DNA of 64,000 bases from positions 2,204,501-2,268,500 of the forward strand of contig NZ_CP139089.1 in NCBI RefSeq assembly GCF_038024855.1, given 5' to 3'. Shown here in pieces: positions 37,248 to 45,950 of this stretch. The stretch comes from Methylocella tundrae (GTDB taxonomy: Bacteria; Pseudomonadota; Alphaproteobacteria; Rhizobiales; Beijerinckiaceae). A program made the position numbers and the translations under genes. The notes beneath the pieces were generated by a model, which saw only the letters and a program-made list of their open reading frames with translations, searched no databases and had not been told where the DNA came from. Position 1 is the stretch's first letter. Each line of letters begins with the position of its first letter.

Positions 37248-38681
37248 CTATTTGGCGGCCCGGGCTTTGAGCGCGTGGTCGGCGAGAGTCTTGCCAAGCG
37301 ACCAGACGGCCCCCGGCACGCGGTGGCTGTCGGCGATGACGCTGTCGAACGAACTTTCGATCCAGTCGCAATCGGCGTCATTGATGACCAGCGCCGGCAG
37401 CAGCTTGATCGTATGATTGCCGTGGCCGGCGACCTGAACGAGAATTTTGTGATCCTTGAAAAGAGGCAAGGTGATGAGCTGACAAAAAAGGCCGGGATTG
37501 ACCGCCTCGACGACGTTCCAGGCCGCCTTCAATTTCAGTGACTGGGGATTTCCGAATTCAACGCCGATCATCAAACCTTTGCCGCGCGCCGATTTGACGA
37601 GCTCATAGCGCTCCTCCATTTTCCCGAAGCTTTTGAGCAGCCGCTCGCCGGTGCGCGCCGCGTTGGCGATGAGACCCTCGGATTCAATCACCTCGAGCGT
37701 CGCCAGCCCCGCCGCCATGGCGAGGTCATTCTTGGCGAAGGTCGATCCGTGCACGACGGCGCGATCCATGCGGTTGAACACCCTGTCGAACACATGTTTA
37801 CGGGTCAAAACCGCCCCGACGGGCACGTGGCCGCCCGACAAGGCTTTGGCGATCAGCACCATATCGGGTTCAACGCCCCAATGTTCGACGGCAAGAAAAC
37901 GCCCCGTGCGGCCGATCCCGGTCTGGATTTCATCGGCGATGAAGAGCGCGCCATATTTGCGGCAGAGCGCCGCCGCGTCGCGCAAATACCAGTCATCGGG
38001 CATATTGACGCCCTTGCCCTGGATCGGTTCGACGATGAACGCGGCGACGTCCCCGGCCGACAGCGCCTTCTCCAGAGCGGCGAGATCGTTGAAGGGAACC
38101 TCGACGCAGCCCGGCAGCAAGGGTCCAAAACCCTCCCTGAAAATCGCGTCGCCGTTGAGGGACAAGGACCCATAAGAGAGGCCGTGAAAGGCATGGCTGC
38201 AATGGATGACGCCGGACCGGCCTGTCGTGCGGCGGGCGAATTTGATTGCGGCCTCGACGGCTTCCGTGCCTGAATTTGTGAAGAAGACCTTATCGAGATA
38301 GGGGGTGAAGGCGAGCAGACGCTCGGCGAGCAGGCCCGCGAGAACCGAGACGTCCATTTGCACGAGATTGGGCAGATCGGCGGCAAGCACGCTTTCCAGC
38401 GTTTCGCGCACCAGCGGATGGTTGCGGCCGACGCCAAAAACGCCCCAGCCGCTCAGCAGGTCGAGATAACGACCCCCGCGCCGGTCATAAAGATATTGCC
38501 CGTGCCCCTTTTGAAAGCCGACATCGGTGCCGATCGTCTGAAACACGCGCACCATCATCTCGTTCATGTGCTGCGCATGCAGGGCGTAACGCTCCGGCTC
38601 GCGCTCGGCGATCAGTCTGCGAATGTCGAAAGGCTGACGGCCGCGCTCGGATTGCAGTTCAGGAAAAGGCATGGCTTTCAT
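37248..38681 (-). CDS. class-III PLP aminotransferase, probably HpnO (hopanoid side chain)
   Basis: A 477-residue aspartate aminotransferase-fold enzyme of class III. Landmarks are LLSGWGVFGVGRNHP, FFTNSGTEAVEAAIKFAR (about residues 134-151), FIADEIQTGIGRTGRF (PLP Asp, about 248-263) and the Schiff-base Lys in MVLIAKALSGGHVPVG (about 280). Close relatives include acetylornithine and 4-aminobutyrate aminotransferases. The N-terminus and the LSGWGVFGVGRNHP segment recall HpnO, which forms aminobacteriohopanetriol. No other hopanoid gene is in the window, so HpnO is an inference. It is 13 bases before rimM and likely shares the transcript. Confidence 0.8.
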   Translation of the reverse strand: MKAMPFPELQSERGRQPFDIRRLIAEREPERYALHAQHMNEMMVRVFQTIGTDVGFQKGHGQYLYDRRGGRYLDLLSGWGVFGVGRNHPLVRETLESVLAADLPNLVQMDVSVLAGLLAERLLAFTPYLDKVFFTNSGTEAVEAAIKFARRTTGRSGVIHCSHAFHGLSYGSLSLNGDAIFREGFGPLLPGCVEVPFNDLAALEKALSAGDVAAFIVEPIQGKGVNMPDDWYLRDAAALCRKYGALFIADEIQTGIGRTGRFLAVEHWGVEPDMVLIAKALSGGHVPVGAVLTRKHVFDRVFNRMDRAVVHGSTFAKNDLAMAAGLATLEVIESEGLIANAARTGERLLKSFGKMEERYELVKSARGKGLMIGVEFGNPQSLKLKAAWNVVEAVNPGLFCQLITLPLFKDHKILVQVAGHGNHTIKLLPALVINDADCDWIESSFDSVIADSHRVPGAVWSLGKTLADHALKARAAK

Positions 38682-38981
38682 TCGTCACACTTTGCTGCTT
38701 TCGAGCGTCGCAACTGTAGCTGAGTCCTTCACGGTCGCGGCGGCGCCTGATGACGTCAGGCCATCGGAAAATCGAGTCAGATTGAGGACCGTCGCCCTCG
38801 CCACTGACAACGGTCGAGCTTTAAGACCGTTCCATGCCGCGAGCAAGGCGGCATTGCGGCGGAATCGGTTTTGCGGGAGAAACCCCGGCGCCGCGGATAG
38901 ACGCAGCCTGCCACGAGCCGCCGAACCTCGGACAATTGCAAACGCTCCGTTACGTCGCGCTGTTCTCGTTCCCGCAGCTGA
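38682..38981. other. non-coding interval upstream of the aminotransferase
   Basis: 300 bases between the start of the aminotransferase gene and tRNA-Val. It should contain the promoter of the aminotransferase-rimM-trmD unit on the minus strand. An open frame on the plus strand runs through it into the tRNA and is not protein-like. No clear box was assigned. Confidence 0.4.
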
Positions 38982-39057
<76 letters not shown>

Positions 39058-39204
39058 ACTCCCTCGATCAAGGGAACAGCTTCGGCGACAGGGTATATCG
39101 GCTTGCAGAAGCAGGCGCAAGTCGCAAAAACCTGCTATTTTCGGCCTGAAATCGACCAACTCGTCACCCGCCCTCAAATGGCGACGCCCAAGCCGGGCGC
39201 CTCG

Positions 39205-42200
39205 CTAAAACCCGACGCCGAGCGGGGCCGAGGAGGCCGGATGCGCGGGCGCCCTGTTGGCCGTCGCCTGCGCCGGCGCGGGCGCCTGCGGCCGTTCCGG
39301 CTGGCGTGGCCTGGCGATCCGGGCGGGCTTTTCATCAGGCGCGGGCCTTGCCGCCTTTTCCTTCGCCGGCCTCGGCTCGAGGGCCTTTTGACGCGGCTCC
39401 TCTTTCGGCGGCAGACGCGCGACATTTCCCTTCGGGCGCCGCAGCAGCCTGTCAACCGAGGGTTCTGGCGCGGCGAGCGCCGCCGGCGTGCAAAGACTCG
39501 GGCTTTCCGCCTCAAGCCTGCTGATGAATTCGTCCGTCACCTTGACCTCGGCGGCGGGCGCGGCGTCGCCCTTGGCTTCAAAATAGCGAGCGATGCCTTC
39601 TTGTGTCCTGGCGTCGAGCTTGCCGCTGTCGGTCGCCGCGAGACATCCCAAACGCTGCAACTGCGCCTGCGCCGAGCGGACCTGACTTCTGCTATTGAAA
39701 ACCGGCGGCGGTGGAAGCTGCTCCAGAGCCGCCTCGAGATCGGGGCGCAGCCGCGCGCAGCTCATGCGCCGCCTCATCTCGACGAGCTTGTCCCGCGCCT
39801 CCGCGCCTTGCGTCTTGAGCGCGGTCAATTCGACATCCTCGCGGCGGCATGCTTCCTCCTGGCGCGCTTCCTCCGCCTCAAGCTTGGCGACCTTCGCCTC
39901 GGCGGCCGTCTTGACGTCGGCGCAGACGGCGCCGGCGAGAAACGCCTTCATCGCCTCACGATCGTTCGGGCCGATCGCGGCAAGCGCGCCCTGTTCGCGC
40001 GCGCAGGCGGTTTTCAAATCGGCCAGAGCGTGATCAATCGCAGCGATGACGCCGGGACATTCGACGCGCTGGCGTAAAACCGTCAGCGCCGCGCCGTCGG
40101 CTCCGGCCGAAATATCTTTCCACTGCGCCTCATCGCGCTGGCAGAGTTCGGCTTCATGCGCGAGGGACGCCTCCAGCGCGGCAAGGCGGTCCTGCGCGGC
40201 GGTCTTGACCTCATCGCAGCCCGATTTGCCGATGAATCCGCGCAATCCCTCTGCGTCGCGCGGCGCTATGGCGGCGAGAGCCGCTGCGTCGTCGCGGCAT
40301 ATTGTTTTAAGCTCCGCCAGTCTGCGGTCGGCGGCGGCCGCGATCGGCGCGCATTCGGCACGGGCGCGAAACGCCTCGACGTCGGCGCGGCTCCCTGACG
40401 GCGAGAGTTCTTTCCATTGCGCCTCGTCACGCTGGCAAAGCTCCGCCTCGTGAGCGAGCGCCGCCTCGACGTCTTTAAGCCGCTGGGCGGCGGCCGTCTT
40501 GACGGGCGCGCAGGGCGTGCTGTTCGTCAAATTGCGCAACGCATCGGCGTCGCGCGGAGCAATGGCGTTCAGCGCGGCGTTGTCCCGGGCGCAGGCGGCG
40601 TCCGCCGCGGCGGCGATATCGCGCAGGCTGCGATCAGCCGCGGCGACGCTCGCCGGGCATTGCGCGCGTCCGCGCAGCGCCTCGATCCTGGCCGCGTCGT
40701 TGCGATCGGCCAATCCTTTCAGTTCGGCGTCCTCGCTCGCGCATTGAGCGGCCTCCCGCGCGAGAAGCGCCTCCAGATCCGTGAGACGGGTCGAAGCCGT
40801 TGCTTTGACCGGCGCGCACTCAGTTTTCGCCACAAGGTCACGCAGCGCGGCGGCGTCCCGCGCCGGAATGGCGGCGAGCGCCGCGCCGTCGCGGTCGCAA
40901 ACCGCTTTGGCGGCGGCGGCGATCGCGCGCAGGCCCGCGGGGATCGCGGCCAGCGTCGCCGGACACTGCGCGCTGCCGCGCAGCGCCTCGAGATTGGCGG
41001 CGTCGCCGCGTTCGATCAGTCCCTTGAGCTCGCCAGCTTCGCGCTGGCAGGTTTCCGTCTCCTTGGCGAGAACCGTCTCGGCGGCGGCGGCCTTCGCCTC
41101 CGCGGCCGTCTTGACGCTGGCGCAAGGGGTTGATTGGGCCAGAGCGCGCAGCCCATCGAGATCACGCGCCCCCAGAGAGGCGAGCGCGTCGCCATCGCGA
41201 CGGCAGGCCGCCGCCTCCGCCGCAAGCGTAGCTTCGAGATCGCTGAGACGCTTTTGCGCCGCTGTCTTTACTTCATCGCACGCATTGGCGGCGAGCCCGC
41301 GCAGACCGTCAGCGTCGCGCGGCGCGACGGCGGAAAGGGCGGCGCGATCGCTGGCGCAGGCCTGTTCCGCCTTCAGGCGCTGGGCCGCCTGTTCGGCGGC
41401 GAGCTCTTTTTCCCGCCGGGCGATCTCGGCCTCGCGCAGCGCCCGCTCCTTGGCCTCGGCGATCGCCCGCTCCAGGGTCTGCAGGCGGTAGTGCGCCTCG
41501 ATCGCGTAGAACGAGGAGGGAAAGCGCTCCAGAAAATCATTGAGGACGGCCGGATCGTCCGTTCCCTTGATCTTGTCCCAGGCGATTCTGTCGTTCTGGT
41601 TGATATAATATTCATTGACGAGAGAGACATAGGTTTCAGGTCTTTGGCGCCCGCTCGTCGCGGCGCGGACGTCATTCGCGATGCGGCGAAACATCATTTC
41701 GATCTCGAGGCCAGGCTCGTTCAGGCGCCGCAGGAAGGCTTTCGTGAACGGACTGTTGCGCTCCTGACCGTCGAGCGCGACGTCTCCGGGCGAGGTCGCA
41801 TAAGCGACAATGATGCCCTCCGACCTGTCGATGCGCTCCAGTCCCCGCGTGCGCTCGCCCGGCTCGACCGGGGCGGAGGAGCTGGCGAGCTTGGCCAGCC
41901 GTTCGGAGATGGGGTTGCTGCGGCAGGCGTCGAGCACCATGATCTTGACGCCGTTCGAGCGGTCGAGGACGGCGCGGATATTGTCGACGGCGATCGTCTC
42001 GAACGGGAGGCTGATCTCGTCCTTGACCTCCGCGTCGATCGGCAAAAGATAGTTGTGCCCCTGATACTGGACGGCGTGGCCCGCGAAATAGAACAGCGTC
42101 GCATCCGCGCCGACTGACATGCGCGCGAACTGCTGGATCGCCTTGCTCGCAGCCGCTAGGTCGACGTCGGTTTGCAAAAGAACGTCGAAGCCGAGCGCCG

Positions 42201-42399
42201 TCAGCGCGGCGGCGACGTCTTCGGCGTCGTTGCGGGCGTTGGGAATGGCGAGCGCCGGATTCTTGTAGGCCGAATTGCCGATCACAAGCGCGACGCGACG
42301 CTCCGCGGCGGCGCAATCGCCCGTCATCGCGACCGCCATCGCCGCCATTGCGAAAATAGCGACAAGCAGCAGGGCGGCGGCGCGGAGCGGACTTTGCAT
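39205..42399 (-). CDS. periplasmic caspase-like (C14) protein with Cys-paired helical repeats
   Basis: A 1064-residue exported protein. The signal peptide is residues 1-33 (ALLLVAIFAMAAMAVAM, then CAAA). Residues 34-290 are a caspase-fold peptidase domain with His108 in LFYFAGHAVQYQGH and Cys159 in VLDACRSNP, the catalytic pair. A coiled-coil segment (about 310-347, Glu/Ala/Arg-rich) leads into an array of 22 cysteines from Cys348 to Cys881. These form eleven C-x(22-28)-C units of type D..AL.AIAPRDA..LR and VKTAA..RL..LEA. A peptidoglycan-binding-like segment (VRSAQAQLQRLGCLAATDSG, about 895-930) and a Pro/Lys-rich tail end the protein. I started at 42399, since the open frame to 42552 adds no signal sequence. 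It is divergent from tagH. Confidence 0.85.
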   Translation of the reverse strand: MQSPLRAAALLLVAIFAMAAMAVAMTGDCAAAERRVALVIGNSAYKNPALAIPNARNDAEDVAAALTALGFDVLLQTDVDLAAASKAIQQFARMSVGADATLFYFAGHAVQYQGHNYLLPIDAEVKDEISLPFETIAVDNIRAVLDRSNGVKIMVLDACRSNPISERLAKLASSSAPVEPGERTRGLERIDRSEGIIVAYATSPGDVALDGQERNSPFTKAFLRRLNEPGLEIEMMFRRIANDVRAATSGRQRPETYVSLVNEYYINQNDRIAWDKIKGTDDPAVLNDFLERFPSSFYAIEAHYRLQTLERAIAEAKERALREAEIARREKELAAEQAAQRLKAEQACASDRAALSAVAPRDADGLRGLAANACDEVKTAAQKRLSDLEATLAAEAAACRRDGDALASLGARDLDGLRALAQSTPCASVKTAAEAKAAAAETVLAKETETCQREAGELKGLIERGDAANLEALRGSAQCPATLAAIPAGLRAIAAAAKAVCDRDGAALAAIPARDAAALRDLVAKTECAPVKATASTRLTDLEALLAREAAQCASEDAELKGLADRNDAARIEALRGRAQCPASVAAADRSLRDIAAAADAACARDNAALNAIAPRDADALRNLTNSTPCAPVKTAAAQRLKDVEAALAHEAELCQRDEAQWKELSPSGSRADVEAFRARAECAPIAAAADRRLAELKTICRDDAAALAAIAPRDAEGLRGFIGKSGCDEVKTAAQDRLAALEASLAHEAELCQRDEAQWKDISAGADGAALTVLRQRVECPGVIAAIDHALADLKTACAREQGALAAIGPNDREAMKAFLAGAVCADVKTAAEAKVAKLEAEEARQEEACRREDVELTALKTQGAEARDKLVEMRRRMSCARLRPDLEAALEQLPPPPVFNSRSQVRSAQAQLQRLGCLAATDSGKLDARTQEGIARYFEAKGDAAPAAEVKVTDEFISRLEAESPSLCTPAALAAPEPSVDRLLRRPKGNVARLPPKEEPRQKALEPRPAKEKAARPAPDEKPARIARPRQPERPQAPAPAQATANRAPAHPASSAPLGVGF

Positions 42400-42687
42400 A
42401 TTCCAACTGCGGCTTTCGACCAATAGACGCACGCCTGCTTCGAGCTGCCGCGCACATCGCGCGTGCGTAAAATATCGACGATAACATAGGTTCGGTTTAG
42501 AATTTAAACAATGACAGCGCGCCGGAGCGCGGCGCGGCGCGTGCGCCCGCACACTGAGGACGGCCGGATAATGGCGATGCTGTGGCGTGCATCGCTCGTT
42601 TGGGCTATGCCAGACAGGCCGGATTAAGGCCGCTCGGGCGCGAGCGAAAAAACAGGCGTCTCTTTGTCAAGTTATGGAGGGGCTGAA

Positions 42688-44220
42688 ATGACGCTGATCC
42701 TGACGATCGAGAATGAACAGAGCCTGCCGAATGGGGCTCCGGTGAGCGTCAGGCTGACCGACGGGCGCGGCATCGACATCGGCCGCTCCGCCAGCATCGA
42801 TTGGTCTCTGCCGGATCCGACGCGTTTCATTTCAGGCAGGCACTGCGAAGTGCGCTATCGCGACGACGGCTACTGGCTGAACGATCTCTCCACCAACGGC
42901 ACATTCTTGAACGACAGCGCAAGGCGCATCCAGGCGCCCCACAAGCTGCGTCACGGCGACAGGCTCGCCATCGGCGCCTATGTCATCGCGGTGGCCATCG
43001 AAACCGACGGCGAGCCGGAAAGCGACATTGTCGACGGCGCGGAGGCCGATGCGGCGGCGGCCGAAGGCGTCGCCGCGCTGGCGCCGATCCAGCCGAAGGA
43101 CGCAGCCGCGCTCGACGCCGAGATCGCGCAGGCGATCGCGATCGAAACCGCGTCCGACGCCGCCCCGCCGCTGCAAACGCAGCCGGAACCACAGGTCGAG
43201 GCGACGAGCCGGACGAGCGGCTCCGCGAGCGACTTTGAGCTTCCTCCCGTCAATCGCGCCGGCGCTCCCGCGCCGCCGCCTTTCACCATGATCAGGGCGC
43301 GCGGCTTTCCTTCGCCCCCGGCGCCGTTTCGCGAGAGCGCCGAACGTCCGCCGGAGGCCCGATCCTTCACCGCGCCATCGCAAGAGGCCGAGGGCGCCTC
43401 GCTCGTCGCATCTCCTCCGCCAGACGCCGCCACGACCAGCCGCGCCCGATCGCCTGAGGCCGAAACGGCCGATGCGCCGCTCCTTGACGCCCAGGAAGCG
43501 GAGGCGCGGGCTTGGAAAACGCCGGAGCGGATCGCGCAAACAAAGATTTTGGACGAACCGGCCGGCGCCTGCGCCGAGAGTCCGGCGGCTGACGTCAATG
43601 CCGGCGCGGCGAAAGCCTCATCGGCGCCGGCGCCAGGCCTCGATGATTTTCTACGCAGCTTCGCCAAGGGCGCCGGCATCCCGGAGCATATTTTCGCGCG
43701 TCAGGACGGTCTCAAGGTCGCCGAGGATCTTGGCGCCCTGATGCGCATGGCGGTCTCCGATCTCACCCAGCTGCTCAGCGCGCGCTTCAAGGCGAAGCGT
43801 TTTGCGCGCACCTCGAGCCAGACAATGATCCAGGCGCTCGACAATAATCCGTTGAAATTCGCGCCAACCGCGGACGACGCCCTGAAAATCATGTTCGGAC
43901 CGCGCACGAGCGGATATCTTGACGCCAAACGCGCCTTCGAGGGCGCCTTCACCGATCTCAAGACGCATCAGATCAATACTTTCGCCGCGATGCAGCAGGC
44001 CGTGCGCATGCTTGTTGAGGACCTCGATCCCAAAGTCATCGAAGACGCCGCCGGAGAGGATAAGGGCCTTGCCGCTTTGTTCGGAGCGCATAAGGCCCGC
44101 CTTTGGGACCTCTATCTTGCGCGATGGCAGGCAAAGACCCTGCGCCACGAAGACGGCCTCGTCGATGCTTTCATGCTCTATTTCGCCCAATGCTACGACG
44201 AAGCCAGGGAGCCAAAGTGA
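42688..44220 (+). CDS. tagH: type VI secretion FHA-domain protein TagH
   Basis: A 510-residue cytoplasmic scaffold of type VI secretion. The FHA domain (residues 10-100) shows the phosphothreonine pocket: IDIGRSASIDWSLPD, FISGRHCEVRY, LSTNGTFLND. A Pro/Ala-rich linker (about 120-320) leads to the C-terminal TagH/ImpI domain (SFAKGAGIPEHIFARQDG onward, about 320-505). The start follows GGAGGGG at 42676-42682. An FHA partner binds phosphorylated TssL in Agrobacterium. Here the kinase, phosphatase and TssL are all in the same operon. Confidence 0.92.
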   Translation: MTLILTIENEQSLPNGAPVSVRLTDGRGIDIGRSASIDWSLPDPTRFISGRHCEVRYRDDGYWLNDLSTNGTFLNDSARRIQAPHKLRHGDRLAIGAYVIAVAIETDGEPESDIVDGAEADAAAAEGVAALAPIQPKDAAALDAEIAQAIAIETASDAAPPLQTQPEPQVEATSRTSGSASDFELPPVNRAGAPAPPPFTMIRARGFPSPPAPFRESAERPPEARSFTAPSQEAEGASLVASPPPDAATTSRARSPEAETADAPLLDAQEAEARAWKTPERIAQTKILDEPAGACAESPAADVNAGAAKASSAPAPGLDDFLRSFAKGAGIPEHIFARQDGLKVAEDLGALMRMAVSDLTQLLSARFKAKRFARTSSQTMIQALDNNPLKFAPTADDALKIMFGPRTSGYLDAKRAFEGAFTDLKTHQINTFAAMQQAVRMLVEDLDPKVIEDAAGEDKGLAALFGAHKARLWDLYLARWQAKTLRHEDGLVDAFMLYFAQCYDEAREPK

Positions 44221-44336
44221 GCGAAGAACAGGCTTGGGCACGGTGGCGGTCACGATCGCGGCCCGGAGCGCCAGGCGTGTTTCGAGAAGCAAATACCGAT
44301 CTTTGCCCTGACAATGCGATAAAATGAAAAAATCGA

Positions 44337-44377
44337 GGAGGCTTTTTCTGATTGTGTGAAGATCAGAAAAAACCTCC
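44337..44377 (+). promoter_or_regulatory. long hairpin between tagH and tssL
   Basis: GGAGGCTTTTTCTGAT (44337-44352) pairs with ATCAGAAAAAACCTCC (44362-44377), a 16-bp stem with one C-A mismatch and a 9-base loop, 22 bases before the tssL ATG. The A/T block sits inside the stem, not after it, so it is not a classical intrinsic terminator. It may act as an mRNA processing or stability element that sets the tagH:tssL ratio. Confidence 0.5.
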
Positions 44378-44399
44378 CGCAACGAGGCCAGATAGCGCG

Positions 44400-45860
44400 A
44401 TGAGCGACAAAGATCGGTCCCCGGGCCCGGAAGAGCGTGACGACAGGACGATTTTTCGCCCGATGCCGCCCCAGCGCCCGGCGGCGCCGGCGCGCGATCC
44501 GGCCCAGGCGCCGGCGCCCGAGGAGGAGCGCACCATCTTCCGGCCCAACCCGGCAGGCCGCCGCCCGCAGGCGCCCGCCGACGCTCAGGCGCCTCATCCG
44601 CACGCCGCGCATCCAGCGTCAAGGACCGCGGCCCCCGCCGCGCGCAAGGCCGCGATTGAGGGCGCGGATCTCGCGGCGCCCAACCCCAACCCGATCATGC
44701 GGGCGGCCGGTCCGCTTCTGCTTCTGCTCGGCCGCCTGCGCGCCGCGCTGCTGCGCGCCCCGGGGCCGAACCTGACCGCGCAGATCGCAGGGGCGATCGA
44801 AAAATGCGATCGCGAGATGGCCGCCGCGGGGATCGCGCCGGAAGAGGCCAATACCGCCAAATACGTCCTCTGCGCGACCGCCGACGAGGTGCTGGCCCAT
44901 CTTCCAGCCGATGAACGCGGCGCCTCCGCGCGATCTGGCCTGATGACGCGCTTCTTTGGCGAAAACAATGGCGGGCGCCGTTTCTTCGACGAACTCGACC
45001 GCGTCGAGAAAGACCCCCGCGCGCATTATTTCCTGCTCGAATTATTCTACGCTTGTCTCGCCCTCGCCTTTCAGGGCGGGCGTCAGAGCGCGCCGGGCGG
45101 CGCCGTCGACGCCATTCGCGCCGACCTCTTTGAGACGCTGCACAAGACCGGGCCGGCGCCGCCCCAAAGTCTGTCGCCCCATTGGCAAGGCCAGCCCCTC
45201 GCCAGCCACGCGGTCCGCTTGCGCGTGCCGCTCTGGGCCGCCGCGGGCGTTGTCGGCCTCGTGCTTTTCGGGGCTTTCCTCGCGTTTCGCATCTCGCTTA
45301 GTCAGCGGGCCGAAGCCGCGGCGCAGAGCATGGGCGCGCTGAACCCGCTGACGCCGGTCACGATCGGCCGTAAAGTCGCCGTCGCGCCGCCGCCGGCGCC
45401 CCCGCCGACGCCGGCCCAGGCCTCGCAGCTCGAACATATCCGCAATGTGCTTGCGCCGAACATTGCCTCCGGCGCGTTGAGCGTCGATTCGAGCGCCAAT
45501 CAGATCGTCATCCGCATCGTCGACAGGGATCTGTTTCAGCCCGGCAAGTCGGCGATCCTCGACGATGTGAAGCCGTTGATGATGTATATCGCCATGGCGC
45601 TCGATGATGATAAAGGCGCGGTCAAGGTCGTCGGCCATTCCGACAATACGCCGATCTCGAACGCGCGCTTTGCTTCGAATTTCGAATTGTCGCTCGAGCG
45701 CGCCAAGGTCGTCGGCGCTCTCCTGAAGCAATCCCTGTCGCATCCGGAGCGGGTCGAAACCGAAGGCAAGGGAGCCGATGCGCCGATCGCCTCCAATGAC
45801 ACGCCCGAAGGACGCGCCAAGAACCGGCGGGTTGAAATCGTCGTGCCGCGCAGGGACTGA
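44400..45860 (+). CDS. tssL: type VI secretion membrane protein TssL (DotU/IcmH) with OmpA domain
   Basis: TssL, 486 residues, anchors the type VI membrane complex with TssM. The Pro/Ala-rich N-terminus holds two copies of RTIFRP, at Thr17 (DDRTIFRPMPP) and Thr45 (EERTIFRPNPAGRR). The equivalent Agrobacterium TssL threonine is phosphorylated by PpkA and bound by Fha. The DotU domain runs about 100-265 (RAALLRAPGPNLTAQIA, FFGENNGGRRFFDELDRV). A single helix (about 272-300) leads to a C-terminal OmpA/MotB peptidoglycan-binding domain (about 360-486, HSDNTPISNARFASNFELSL, GRAKNRRVEIVV). The frame opens at 44352, inside the hairpin, but ATG 44400 gives the family start. Confidence 0.94.
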   Translation: MSDKDRSPGPEERDDRTIFRPMPPQRPAAPARDPAQAPAPEEERTIFRPNPAGRRPQAPADAQAPHPHAAHPASRTAAPAARKAAIEGADLAAPNPNPIMRAAGPLLLLLGRLRAALLRAPGPNLTAQIAGAIEKCDREMAAAGIAPEEANTAKYVLCATADEVLAHLPADERGASARSGLMTRFFGENNGGRRFFDELDRVEKDPRAHYFLLELFYACLALAFQGGRQSAPGGAVDAIRADLFETLHKTGPAPPQSLSPHWQGQPLASHAVRLRVPLWAAAGVVGLVLFGAFLAFRISLSQRAEAAAQSMGALNPLTPVTIGRKVAVAPPPAPPPTPAQASQLEHIRNVLAPNIASGALSVDSSANQIVIRIVDRDLFQPGKSAILDDVKPLMMYIAMALDDDKGAVKVVGHSDNTPISNARFASNFELSLERAKVVGALLKQSLSHPERVETEGKGADAPIASNDTPEGRAKNRRVEIVVPRRD

Positions 45861-45950
45861 GGGAGCGCCGCCATGGATTATCTAACTGATTGATATATAA
45901 ATTTATTTGAGCGTAATGCAGTCTTTTAACTGGTTCGGCGGGCGAGTTTG

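Noticed and set aside
39720..41360. DNA-level repeats that might be a tandem array or CRISPR
   Set aside because: The periodicity comes from the Cys-bracketed protein repeats in the caspase-like gene. Units diverge at DNA level and there are no identical repeats with unique spacers.
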